DNA of 12,568 nucleotides, from positions 1 through 12,568 of the forward strand of contig JAETOP010000106.1 in NCBI GenBank assembly GCA_021771675.1. The letters run 5' to 3'. Every line of letters starts with the position of its first letter. Position 1 is the stretch's first letter. Below, in pieces: positions 1 to 6,850 of the stretch. Position numbers and translations under genes: made by a program. The notes beneath the pieces are model-generated. The model was not told where the DNA came from, ran no database searches, and was given only the letters and a program-made list of their open reading frames with translations. This DNA comes from Oscillospiraceae bacterium (GTDB lineage Bacteria > Bacillota_A > Clostridia > Oscillospirales > Oscillospiraceae).

Positions 1-114
1 CATACATCTCAGGCTGCGTGTGTGCGAGTTGTGCGCCACAGGCGCACAAGGAGTGCGCTAAGCAGACTGCAATCCTTCCGTCGGAAAGCCCCAGAGGGGA
101 TTTTCGACGGCCTG
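1..114 (+). repeat. Left copy of 114-base terminal inverted repeat
   Basis: Bases 1-114 are the exact reverse complement of 12453-12566, with position i pairing with 12567-i and no mismatch over 114 bases. The repeat contains two hairpins of its own: 29-37 pairs with 41-49 (9 bp, loop ACA), and 78-92 pairs with 96-110 (15 positions, with one G-T wobble and one mismatch, loop AGA). Identity stops at base 115. The repeat runs into the window edge, so its true length is unknown. No transposase or recombinase lies inside the window. The simplest reading is a dispersed palindromic chromosomal repeat at which a short-read assembly stopped; a terminal inverted repeat of a mobile element is the less likely alternative. 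Confidence 0.9.
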
Positions 115-359
115 AATCCGAACCCTTCTCCTACTGAGATAAGGTTCGGATTATTCTTCTTTGGTGTGAGTATGCTTATAGGACTTTTTGAAAAAGTGCG
201 ACATACCATCACCTTTCGGCATCGGACCTGTTCCGGTTTCATCCACATCCCTACGGGATGCGCCTGAAACCGGAGGGACTCTCCCACGAGCTAAAGAAGT
301 GTCCACCGGACACTTCTTTACCCAGCCTGTAGCCGGGCCGCTCTTTCGAGTCCCTTCTG
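115..359. repeat. Tandem hairpin array, no credible gene
   Basis: This stretch, with no believable coding sequence, is a succession of hairpins: 115-124 with 143-152 (10 bp perfect, starting directly at the end of the 114-base repeat); 163-174 with 202-213 (imperfect), enclosing 183-189 with 191-197; 232-241 with 265-274 (10 bp perfect), containing a second stem 246-251 with 255-260; 293-304 with 308-319 (12 bp perfect, loop ACC); and a weak 321-326 with 332-337. Short reading frames cross it on both strands but have no ribosome binding site and simply follow the palindromes. It could be a mosaic dispersed repeat of the REP/BIME kind, a structured RNA, or a cluster of old terminators. I cannot choose between these by eye. 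Confidence 0.7.
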
Positions 360-424
360 ACACATCAAAAACGGGTTACCCCGGATGGGATAACCCGTTT
401 TTGGTACGCCAGAAGGGACTCGAA
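345..424. repeat. Large inverted repeat copying the tRNA-Arg 3' part
   Basis: Bases 345-359 (TTCGAGTCCCTTCTG) are the exact reverse complement of 410-424, which is the T-arm and acceptor 3' part of the tRNA-Arg gene. Inside them, 367-378 and 391-402 form the perfect 12-bp terminator stem. Only the 7-base segments 360-366 and 403-409 fail to pair well. The result is a palindrome with arms of about 34 bases, half of it inside a tRNA gene. The extra tRNA fragment is inverted relative to the gene, so it is not an ordinary integrase-generated direct repeat. Confidence 0.85.
367..402 (-). terminator. Rho-independent terminator of tRNA-Arg
   Basis: A perfect 12-bp stem (AAAAACGGGTTA with TAACCCGTTTTT) and a 12-base loop, ending in a run of T on the minus strand. 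It begins right at the encoded CCA end of the tRNA-Arg gene. The stem carries its own A and T runs, so it could also stop plus-strand transcription. Confidence 0.85.
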
Positions 425-478
425 CCCCCGACCTACTGATTCGTAGTCAGTCACTCTATCCAGCTGAGCTACTGGCGC
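402..478 (-). tRNA. tRNA-Arg (anticodon ACG)
   Basis: The minus strand folds into a complete cloverleaf of 77 bases including an encoded 3' CCA (402-404). The acceptor stem is GCGCCAG with CTGGCGT (G-U at the first pair), and the D-stem is GCTC with GAGT. The anticodon stem is ACTGA with TCAGT around the loop CTACGAA, giving anticodon ACG (plus-strand 442-444), and the T-loop is TTCGAGT. ACG is normally deaminated to ICG by TadA and reads CGU, CGC and CGA. The gene has its own extended -10 promoter just upstream and a terminator directly after the CCA. The PIG-L gene upstream on the same strand has no visible terminator and may also read into it. Confidence 0.97.
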
Positions 479-505
479 ATGCACTGCATCATCAAGTGCC
501 AGAGT

Positions 506-534
506 ATAATAGCACACAGGGTCAAAAAATGCAA
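506..534 (-). promoter_or_regulatory. Promoter of tRNA-Arg
   Basis: On the minus strand a -10 TATTAT (506-511) is preceded by TG one base upstream, making an extended -10. A weak -35 TTGCAT (529-534) lies 17 bases further upstream. The expected start near 499 leaves a leader of about 20 bases before the tRNA at 478. Confidence 0.65.
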
Positions 535-552
535 GTGTTTTTTTCCAAAATC

Positions 553-1956
553 TCAGAATTTTTCTTTTTCATCCGGGGCATTCAGACAAACAGTGAGTAG
601 CGTCAGCAGAGCGGTGCCCACAGCGGGGAGGAGAATCCAGGCTTTCTCCCTTGGCGTGCAGGGTTTTTGCGGTTCCGACTCCGGCTGGGTGGAGGGCTGG
701 GTTACTGGCGGCTCGGTGAGGAGCTCGGGTTGGCTGGGCTGTGTGGGAGCAGGGGCAGGCTCTTCAAAATAGGCTTCCAGGTTCTCAAAGAAATCTCCCT
801 TGCCCGTGTCCGTTCCCACGGTTGTGTGGAACAGGCCATAGCGGCAGGGGCTGTATCTCGTTACCTCCGTTGCCTGGTCGGCCCCTCGGAAATACCAGGC
901 AAAGTCCGCAATTTGGCTGGCGTGGCAGGGGAATCCCCGCTCCTTGGTGACTTCATAGGCCGTCATTCCATCAAACGCTTTCATGGGAATATCCCAGTCC
1001 ATGGTAATGGAGTTTTCCGGATAGAGGTGCAGATAGGTTTTCGGTACCTGCCAGGGGGCGTACCGATCCAGCTGCTCCGGGAAGGCATCCGCATCGCCGC
1101 TGATTAGCGCCGCCTGCTTCAAAAGGTCCGCTGTCAGCTGGTGCATTCCGTGTCCATACTCCCCCTTCTGATCGTGGCCCACCGCCACCAGAGGGCGGTA
1201 ATACCGCAGCAGCTCTGTCACAAACGCCAGCAGCGCCTGCTTGGGGCAGCCTTTTTCCTCATAATAACGGTAGGCATCCTCCAAATCAAAGGTGTAGTAA
1301 TCATCGTAGTGTCCGAATACGGGGTAATCCCGCACCCCCACCGCCCAGAGGCCATTCAGCATCTCATGAACCCGATGGGCGGTAAGATTCCGATGGTCGG
1401 TGAAATACACAACCTGAACCCGGTAGTCCTTCTCCCCGGCATACCAGGGCAGCAGCCCGGCAAAGAACAGCTGCTCGTCATCCCCATGGGTGGACAGCAG
1501 CAGCATATCCGCCTGCCCTGGGGGGATTTTATCCCACCGCTGCACCCAGTCCGGCACCTGCCCCGGAGCGAACACCCCCAATTCATTCAACAGCGCCTCT
1601 CCAGTGGAGAAGCTCACCGTCACCGACTGGGAAAGCTGCCAGTTTTCCAAATCCACATAAAAGTGGAGCATCCCCTCTGTAGGTACTTCCAACACCGCTC
1701 CGGTTTCCTCATTCGTCAGATTCAGGGTTCCGTACTCCCGGTCAAAAACAAAATAGAGGGACGCAATTCCCTCCTCCCGGCAGACTGTGATACTGGCATT
1801 CTCCTCCAATCGCTGAGTGGTTTCCATATCCTCATCAAACAGCTGCTCCACCGACGGGATGCCGCTGCTCCCCTCCACCAAATCCGGCATGACCTCCGCC
1901 CCGGCAGCGGGGGCCAGGAGCAGGGTTGTGAGTAAAACCAACATCAATTTGCCCAT
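553..1956 (-). CDS. Exported, membrane-anchored PIG-L family deacetylase
   Basis: Encodes 467 residues. The start at 1956 is chosen because GGAGG (1965-1969) lies 8 bases upstream and the protein then begins with a signal peptide (about residues 1-20, ending in APAAGA); the frame stays open further upstream but without a site. Residues about 30-130 look like a beta-sandwich, possibly a galactose-binding or discoidin-like domain (inference). Residues about 150-300 are the PIG-L/LmbE deacetylase fold: THGDDE (156-161) matches the family's PHxDDE metal motif, and GHD (260-262) with YGHGMH (267-272) supplies the later histidines. A Pro/Thr/Glu-rich linker follows (about 398-437), then a hydrophobic helix (439-458) and a short charged tail. 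The family hydrolyses N-acetyl groups from amino sugars with zinc. The position outside the membrane suggests glycan or cell-wall substrates, but the substrate is unknown. It is transcribed divergently from mutY, and no terminator is visible after the stop. Confidence 0.88.
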   Translation of the reverse strand: MGKLMLVLLTTLLLAPAAGAEVMPDLVEGSSGIPSVEQLFDEDMETTQRLEENASITVCREEGIASLYFVFDREYGTLNLTNEETGAVLEVPTEGMLHFYVDLENWQLSQSVTVSFSTGEALLNELGVFAPGQVPDWVQRWDKIPPGQADMLLLSTHGDDEQLFFAGLLPWYAGEKDYRVQVVYFTDHRNLTAHRVHEMLNGLWAVGVRDYPVFGHYDDYYTFDLEDAYRYYEEKGCPKQALLAFVTELLRYYRPLVAVGHDQKGEYGHGMHQLTADLLKQAALISGDADAFPEQLDRYAPWQVPKTYLHLYPENSITMDWDIPMKAFDGMTAYEVTKERGFPCHASQIADFAWYFRGADQATEVTRYSPCRYGLFHTTVGTDTGKGDFFENLEAYFEEPAPAPTQPSQPELLTEPPVTQPSTQPESEPQKPCTPREKAWILLPAVGTALLTLLTVCLNAPDEKEKF

Positions 1957-1989
1957 AGATCTTTCCTCCGGTATGGTGTTCTTTCCCGC

Positions 1990-2018
1990 TTGACAAGCTG
2001 ATTTTTCCCCTGTAGAAT
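1990..2018 (+). promoter_or_regulatory. Sigma-A promoter of the mutY operon
   Basis: Consensus TTGACA (1990-1995), a 17-base spacer and TAGAAT (2013-2018). The start is expected near 2025, just ahead of the AAAGGGGG site (2035-2042) and the mutY ATG at 2050. The promoter lies in the divergent gap, about 35 bases upstream of the PIG-L start codon. Confidence 0.85.
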
Positions 2019-2049
2019 AGGAGACAATCTGACGAAAGGGGGCGAGCGT

Positions 2050-3099
2050 ATGCGGGAATATTCTCTCCCCCCTTCTCTTCCGGCGCAGCTGCTGCCCTGG
2101 TATCAGGAGAACCGGCGGGCCCTGCCCTGGCGGGAGGATCGGCAGGCGTACCACGTCTGGATTTCTGAAATCATGCTCCAGCAGACCCGGGTGGAGGCCG
2201 TCAAGGGGTATTATGCCCGATTTCTGGAAGAACTTCCAACCATTGAGGCCCTTGCCCGGTGTGATGACGGGAAGCTGCATAAGCTCTGGGAGGGGTTGGG
2301 CTACTACAGCCGGGTGCGGAATCTGAAAAAAGCGGCTCAGGTCATTCTGACCCAGTACGGTGGCGTCTTTCCCAATACCTACCAGGAGATTCTGAAGCTG
2401 CCCGGCATCGGGGCCTACACTGCCGGCGCCATCGGCTCCATTGCCTTCAATCTGCCCACCCCGGCAGTGGACGGGAACGTGCTCCGGGTCTGTGCCCGGC
2501 TGACGGAGGATCGCTCACCCATTGATCTTCCCGATACCAAGGAAAAGGTTCGGGAGGCCCTGAAACAGATATACCCCAAAAGTGCCGGAGATTTTACCCA
2601 GGCTCTGATGGAGCTTGGCGCTACTCTCTGCGGCCCCAACTGGAAACCAAAATGCGAAAGCTGCCCCTGTGCTTCCCTTTGCCTGGCCTGTCAGGCAGGG
2701 ACAGCGGAAGCTTTTCCCGTGAAATCTCCCAAAAGGCCCAAGCGGCAGGAGGACAGGACGGTGTTTCTTTTCTCCTGTGAAGGACTCTATGCTCTCTCCA
2801 AGCGACCTCCCTCGGGGCTGCTGGCTGAGCTCTGGGAATTTCCCAATGTATCCGGGAAGCTGGAGCTGCCCCAGGCGCTGGAAGCGGCCCAGGGCATGGG
2901 GCTGCGGCCCCGGAATCTGCTGCGTCAGGTGGAGCGGAAACACATTTTCACCCACATTCAATGGAATCTGCGAGGCTATTACATAGAGGTATCGGAAAGG
3001 AACGACCGCTTTCAGTGGTTCTCTGGAGCGGAAATCCGGAGTCAGGCGGCGCTGCCCACTGCGTTCCGTCAATTTTGGGAGGAGATTGACCATGTATGA
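2050..3099 (+). CDS. mutY: A/G-specific adenine DNA glycosylase MutY
   Basis: Encodes 349 residues, the usual length. MutY removes adenine mispaired with 8-oxoguanine in base excision repair. The N-terminal HhH-GPD domain shows PWR (26-28), the catalytic glutamate E40 in SEIMLQQT, and the helix-hairpin-helix LPGIGAYTAGAI (117-128). The catalytic aspartate is D141 in PAVDGN. The [4Fe-4S] loop has cysteines 194, 202, 205 and 211, with 7 residues between the first two where E. coli has 6. The C-terminal NUDIX-like domain (about 235-345) that recognises 8-oxoguanine is intact, with LWEFPN (261-266) and an FTH (300-302) at the usual FSH loop. The start is fixed by AAAGGGGG 7 bases upstream. Its 3' end overlaps the next gene by 8 bases, so the two are co-transcribed. 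No missing residue was found. Confidence 0.97.
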   Translation: MREYSLPPSLPAQLLPWYQENRRALPWREDRQAYHVWISEIMLQQTRVEAVKGYYARFLEELPTIEALARCDDGKLHKLWEGLGYYSRVRNLKKAAQVILTQYGGVFPNTYQEILKLPGIGAYTAGAIGSIAFNLPTPAVDGNVLRVCARLTEDRSPIDLPDTKEKVREALKQIYPKSAGDFTQALMELGATLCGPNWKPKCESCPCASLCLACQAGTAEAFPVKSPKRPKRQEDRTVFLFSCEGLYALSKRPPSGLLAELWEFPNVSGKLELPQALEAAQGMGLRPRNLLRQVERKHIFTHIQWNLRGYYIEVSERNDRFQWFSGAEIRSQAALPTAFRQFWEEIDHV

Positions 3100-3877
3100 T
3101 TTTCACATTCATTCCAGAGTGTCCTTCGACGGTCACGACACTGGTGCACAGCTGGCCCAGGCCGCTCTGAAAGAAGGGCTTAAGGAAATCTGCTTTACTG
3201 ACCACAGAGATTACCTCCGGGGACAGCCGGAGCAGCCCATGGTCTTTGATCTGGAGGCCTACAATGCGGAATACGATTCCCTGTACCTGCCCGGGCTGAC
3301 CATCCGCCGGGGGGTGGAATACGGCCTCTACCCCGACAACCAGGCCCGCATGAAAGAGGACTTGGGTCAGCGAAGCTACGACTTTGTTCTAGGCTCCATC
3401 CACTTTGTGGATGATATGGATGTGTATTTTGGGGAATACTGGCAGGGCAAGACCATCCTCCAGGCCCAGCGGCGGTATTTTGAAGCCATGCTGGAGTGTG
3501 TCCGGGTTCATGAGGACTATGACGTGCTGGCCCACATGACCTACCTGCACAAGGGCTCCGGAAGTCCCGTCAAGACACCCCTGCCCTATGAGGATCACCG
3601 GGAGATCATCGATGAAATTCTCCGGATTCTGGCTGCCAAGGGAAAAGGGCTGGAATTAAACACCAGCGGCATGGATCGGTGCGGCGGATTTCTCCCCACT
3701 CCGGAGTATTTTCGCCGGTTCAAGGAATTGGGAGGCGAAATCGTGACCATCGGCTCCGATGCTCACCGGAGTGACCGGGTGGGGCAGTACAGCCGGGCAG
3801 GCTGCCAGGTCCTGGGGGACATCTTCGGATATGTGTGCACCTTTGAAGGAAGGAAGCCCATCTTCCACAAGCTGTGA
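3092..3877 (+). CDS. hisJ: PHP-family histidinol-phosphatase (HisJ type)
   Basis: Encodes 261 residues. ATG 3092 is preferred because GGGAGGAG (3077-3084) lies 7 bases upstream; a TTG at 3086 in the same frame is too close to that site. The PHP metal-binding motifs are in order: HIHS (5-8), HRD (38-40), GVEYG (75-79), GSIHF (101-105), H148, and GSDAH (221-225). This matches the HisJ/HisK class, which removes phosphate from L-histidinol phosphate in histidine synthesis in Firmicutes, in the cytoplasm. Length fits that family. The gene stands away from any his operon and overlaps mutY by 8 bases, so its translation is probably coupled to mutY. The family also holds phosphoesterases with other substrates, so the exact substrate is less sure than the fold. 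Confidence 0.87.
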   Translation: MYDFHIHSRVSFDGHDTGAQLAQAALKEGLKEICFTDHRDYLRGQPEQPMVFDLEAYNAEYDSLYLPGLTIRRGVEYGLYPDNQARMKEDLGQRSYDFVLGSIHFVDDMDVYFGEYWQGKTILQAQRRYFEAMLECVRVHEDYDVLAHMTYLHKGSGSPVKTPLPYEDHREIIDEILRILAAKGKGLELNTSGMDRCGGFLPTPEYFRRFKELGGEIVTIGSDAHRSDRVGQYSRAGCQVLGDIFGYVCTFEGRKPIFHKL

Positions 3878-3956
3878 GTCTTCTCCCCTGTTCAAAATAC
3901 CAGCCGTGAGATTCCACACATTTTGTATTTCTGTTTTGTACATTTTTTACGAACTG

Positions 3957-3984
3957 TCCGCCCATCACGGGCGGATGATTTTTC
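3957..3984 (+). terminator. Terminator of the mutY-hisJ operon
   Basis: A perfect 7-bp GC-rich stem (TCCGCCC with GGGCGGA, loop ATCAC), then TGATTTTTCT. It lies 80 bases after the hisJ stop and just ahead of the next promoter. A second, weaker hairpin with a T tail (3988-4005) follows directly and may back it up. Confidence 0.85.
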
Positions 3985-4010
3985 TATAAAGACATTTTTG
4001 TCTTTTTCTG

Positions 4011-4039
4011 TTGACAAGCCAGGAAGAAACGGATATACT
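4011..4039 (+). promoter_or_regulatory. Sigma-A promoter of the esterase/ATP-grasp operon
   Basis: Exact TTGACA (4011-4016), a 17-base spacer, and TATACT (4034-4039). Transcription should start near 4046, leaving a leader of about 40 bases. The TTG of the -35 box is in frame with the following gene and could be miscalled as a start codon, but it lies upstream of the transcription start. Confidence 0.9.
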
Positions 4040-4085
4040 AATCTCTGCTATACAATCACGAAACAGAAAGAGGGAACAATGGTTC

Positions 4086-4841
4086 ATGGTCAGAAAGTGG
4101 AGTGTTACCATTCCCAAACTCTCTGGGGATGCCGAGCGTACCGCCTACATCTATCTGCCGGAATCCTATGACAGAGAACCCGACCGGCGTTACAGTGTCA
4201 TGTATATGTTCGACGGACACAATGTCTTCTTCGATGAGGATGCCACCTTCGGAAAATCCTGGGGCATGAACAAGTACATGGAGGAGAGCAAGAAGGATTT
4301 GATTATCGTGGCCGTGGAGTGCAACCACGAGGGCAACCGTCGTCTGGTGGAGTATTCTCCCCTGAACTACGAGAATTCCTCCCTGGGGAGAATCCGGGGC
4401 AAGGGGAATGTGTACATGAACTGGATGGTCAAGGAGCTAAAGCCCTACATCGACCAGAACTACCGGACCCTGCCAGATCGGTGCAACACCATCATCGCCG
4501 GTTCCTCCATGGGCGGTCTCATGGCCTTGTACGCCGCCACCACCTACAATCACGTGTTCCAGCGGGCCGCCTGTCTCAGCCCCAGTCTGTGGGTCTCCTC
4601 CGGCAAGGTGCTGGAAATGATCGCCCGTGCCCACATCCGGCGGGACACCTGCATCTATATGGACTACGGCGAGCTGGAAATGTTCAACCACGCCGCCAAT
4701 GCCGAGGCCCTGATCTCTACAGCCCATCTGCTGATGACCAAGCGGGTGAATCTTGCCATGCGGATTGTCCCCGGCGGCACCCATTCCGAGGCCTCTTGGG
4801 AAAAGCAAATCCCCATTTTTATGGACTGCCTGGGGCTGTAA
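4086..4841 (+). CDS. Alpha/beta-hydrolase esterase (Fes/esterase D-like)
   Basis: Encodes 251 residues, first gene of a three-gene operon. The fold is the putative esterase family (PF00756-like): a beta-rich N-terminus, then MFDGHNVFFD (41-50), the nucleophile elbow GSSMG (139-143, serine 141), a likely acid in DYGELE (193-198), and a catalytic histidine in GGTHSEASW (230-238). No signal peptide, so it is cytoplasmic. Such enzymes cleave esters or thioesters of small molecules; the substrate is unknown. The start is the first in-frame ATG after the promoter. GAGGG (4070-4074) is 11 bases upstream, rather far, and an out-of-frame ATG at 4079 lies between them. The next gene follows after 38 bases with no hairpin. 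It is related only at fold level to that second esterase, so this does not look like a recent duplication. Confidence 0.88.
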   Translation: MVRKWSVTIPKLSGDAERTAYIYLPESYDREPDRRYSVMYMFDGHNVFFDEDATFGKSWGMNKYMEESKKDLIIVAVECNHEGNRRLVEYSPLNYENSSLGRIRGKGNVYMNWMVKELKPYIDQNYRTLPDRCNTIIAGSSMGGLMALYAATTYNHVFQRAACLSPSLWVSSGKVLEMIARAHIRRDTCIYMDYGELEMFNHAANAEALISTAHLLMTKRVNLAMRIVPGGTHSEASWEKQIPIFMDCLGL

Positions 4842-4879
4842 TTTCGCCCCCAATGTTATAGATACGAGGAGAGAAGTCA

Positions 4880-5632
4880 ATGGAGATTCGTTACTACAAG
4901 CACTACAGCAGCCACTTGAACCGGGACATGGAATTCAAGGTCTACGGCCACGGCGGGAAACCGGTTCTGTTCATCCCCTGCCAGGGCGGACGATTCTTTG
5001 ATTTTGAAAACTTCCAAATGCTAGAGCACTGGGCGGGCTGGATCGAAGCGGGCCGATGCACCGTCTATTCCTGCGACTGTATCGACAATGAAGCCTGGGC
5101 CGCCAAGGGCGCCGACAACCGCTGGCGGATTGAGAACCACGAGCGTTGGTTTCACTACATCACCCAGGAGCTGGTTCCCTACATCAAGCATCTCAGCGGG
5201 GAGCGCAACGGCTATGACCAGGGTATCCTCACCTTCGGCGCCTCCATGGGCGCCATGCACGCCGCCAACCTGTACTACCGCCGTCCGGATCTGTTCGACA
5301 GCTGCTTTGCCATCTCCGGCCTATACGACAACAAAGAGTTCTTCGGTGACTACTGCGACGACCTGATCTATAACAACTGTCCGGTATTTTATCTGGCCAA
5401 TATGTCCCCCGACCACCCCTGGATGGACATGTACAACCACCAGAAGTCCCTGATTGTCTGCGGCCAGGGCGCATGGGAGGATATTCTGCTGGAAAGCACC
5501 CGAAAGCTGGATACCGTCTGTGCCCAGAAGGGCATCCACACCCGGTTTGAATACTGGGGCTACGACGTCAACCACGACTGGCCCTGGTGGTTTAAAATGG
5601 TCGAAACCTATCTGCCCTGGTTCCTGGGCTGA
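4880..5632 (+). CDS. COG4947-type esterase, alpha/beta hydrolase
   Basis: Encodes 250 residues, second gene of the operon. The ATG follows GAGGAGAG closely. The N-terminal strand with GHGGKPVLFIPCQGGRFFDF (23-42), the nucleophile elbow GASMG (120-124, serine 122), SGLYD (146-150), and the C-terminal NHDWPWW (231-237, likely catalytic H232) match the COG4947 'esterase/lipase superfamily' pattern as I know it. No signal peptide or membrane helix is seen. The family is uncharacterised biochemically to my knowledge. Its placement between another esterase and an ATP-grasp ligase points to processing of that ligase's substrate or product (inference). Its TGA at 5630-5632 overlaps an ATG at 5632, but the next gene more likely starts at 5659. 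Confidence 0.88.
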   Translation: MEIRYYKHYSSHLNRDMEFKVYGHGGKPVLFIPCQGGRFFDFENFQMLEHWAGWIEAGRCTVYSCDCIDNEAWAAKGADNRWRIENHERWFHYITQELVPYIKHLSGERNGYDQGILTFGASMGAMHAANLYYRRPDLFDSCFAISGLYDNKEFFGDYCDDLIYNNCPVFYLANMSPDHPWMDMYNHQKSLIVCGQGAWEDILLESTRKLDTVCAQKGIHTRFEYWGYDVNHDWPWWFKMVETYLPWFLG

Positions 5633-5658
5633 TGAACTTATCGGAAAGAGAGTGCGCT

Positions 5659-6849
5659 ATGAAGAATTTTATTTTTATCTCCCCAAACTTCCCCATGACC
5701 TACTGGCGATTCTGCCGGGAGCTCCGCAACAACGGGATGCGGGTTCTGGGCATCGGCGACAGCCCCTATGCCGACCTGGTAAAGGAGCTGAAGGAGTCGC
5801 TGGATGAATACTACAAGGTTTCCAGCCTGGAAAATTACGACGAGGTGTTCAAGGCTGTGGCCTTCTTCACCTTCAAATACGGCAAGATCGACTGGCTGGA
5901 ATCCAACAACGAATACTGGCTGATGCGGGATGCCCAGCTGCGCACCGAGTTCAACATCACCACCGGTCCCAAGATCGACGATATGGCAAAGATCAAGTTC
6001 AAATCCGCCATGAAGGAATACTACGCCAAGGCGGGGCTCCCCACCGCCCGCTATCACCTGGTGGAGGGGCTGGACGACTCTCTGGAATTTGCGGGCTATG
6101 TAGGCTATCCCGTGGTGGTGAAGCCGGACAACGGCGTGGGTGCCAACAACACCTATAAGCTGAACTCTGACGACGATGTGCGCTGGTTCATCCAGACCAA
6201 GGATGACCAGGTGTACATCATGGAGGAGTTCGTCAACGGCCATATCCAGACCTACGATGCCATCATCGACTCCCAGGGCAATCCCCTCTTCGAGTCCGGC
6301 AACGTCACTCCCCTGTCCCTGATGGACATTGTGAACGAGGGCGGCGACTCCGTGTACTATCTGGTGAAGGACCTGCCCGACCGGATTCGGGACGCCGGTC
6401 TTCGCACGGTGAAGTCCTTTGGCGTGAAGAGCCGGTTTATCCACCTGGAATTCTTCATTCTCAACGAGGATCAGGAGGGTCTGGGCAAGAAGGGGGACAT
6501 TCTGGGCCTGGAGGTCAATATGCGTCCCGCCGGCGGCTACACCCCCGAGATGTACAACTACAGCCAGGAGACTGATGTCTACAAAATTTGGGCGGACATG
6601 GTGGCCTTTGACACCAACACCAAGCCCATCGGCAGCCACCACTACTGCGCCTTCTATGGCCGCCGGGACGGCAAAACCTACAAAATGGACGATTACGAGA
6701 TCACCATGAAGTACGGCCACTGCCTGAAAATGACCGGCCGCATCCCGGAGGCGCTCTCCGGCGCCATGGCCAACCAGATGTATGTCTGTAATTTCGACAC
6801 CGAGGAAGAAATGAGCGAATTCTACCACGACATGTCCGCCACCTATTGA
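5659..6849 (+). CDS. ATP-grasp carboxylate-amine ligase-like protein
   Basis: Encodes 396 residues, last gene of the operon. ATG 5659 is chosen because GGAAAGAGAG (5642-5651) lies 7 bases upstream; the ATG at 5632 has no site. Residues 1-100 form a Rossmann-like pre-ATP-grasp domain. The ATP-grasp core shows VVVKPDNGVGANNT (152-165, lysine 155 for ATP), the hinge YIMEEFVNGH (186-195), HLEFF (262-266) and GLEVNMRPAGG (283-293), where E285 and N287 should bind magnesium and R289 the phosphate. These enzymes activate a carboxylate as acyl-phosphate and join it to an amine, thiol or other nucleophile. The glycine-rich loop is longer than in carbamoyl-phosphate synthase, and no biotin or glutaminase domain is present, so an amide or peptide ligase is more likely. 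The substrates are unknown. A bidirectional terminator follows. Confidence 0.88.
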   Translation: MKNFIFISPNFPMTYWRFCRELRNNGMRVLGIGDSPYADLVKELKESLDEYYKVSSLENYDEVFKAVAFFTFKYGKIDWLESNNEYWLMRDAQLRTEFNITTGPKIDDMAKIKFKSAMKEYYAKAGLPTARYHLVEGLDDSLEFAGYVGYPVVVKPDNGVGANNTYKLNSDDDVRWFIQTKDDQVYIMEEFVNGHIQTYDAIIDSQGNPLFESGNVTPLSLMDIVNEGGDSVYYLVKDLPDRIRDAGLRTVKSFGVKSRFIHLEFFILNEDQEGLGKKGDILGLEVNMRPAGGYTPEMYNYSQETDVYKIWADMVAFDTNTKPIGSHHYCAFYGRRDGKTYKMDDYEITMKYGHCLKMTGRIPEALSGAMANQMYVCNFDTEEEMSEFYHDMSATY

Positions 6850-6850
6850 C

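Noticed and set aside
345..424. Integrase attachment site at tRNA-Arg
   Set aside because: The tRNA fragment is inverted relative to the gene, and no integrase gene lies in the window; site-specific insertion at a tRNA leaves direct copies.
1..424. CRISPR array suggested by many short repeats near the left end
   Set aside because: The repeats are palindromes of different sequence, not one regularly spaced direct repeat, and no cas gene is present.
9..439. Short frames on both strands (70-92 codons) across the hairpin array and the tRNA
   Set aside because: They run through palindromes and tRNA sequence, lack ribosome sites and show no protein-like pattern.
1141..1935. 264-codon plus-strand frame opposite the PIG-L gene
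   Set aside because: No domain or ribosome site; the minus strand shows a signal peptide, metal motifs and a good ribosome site.
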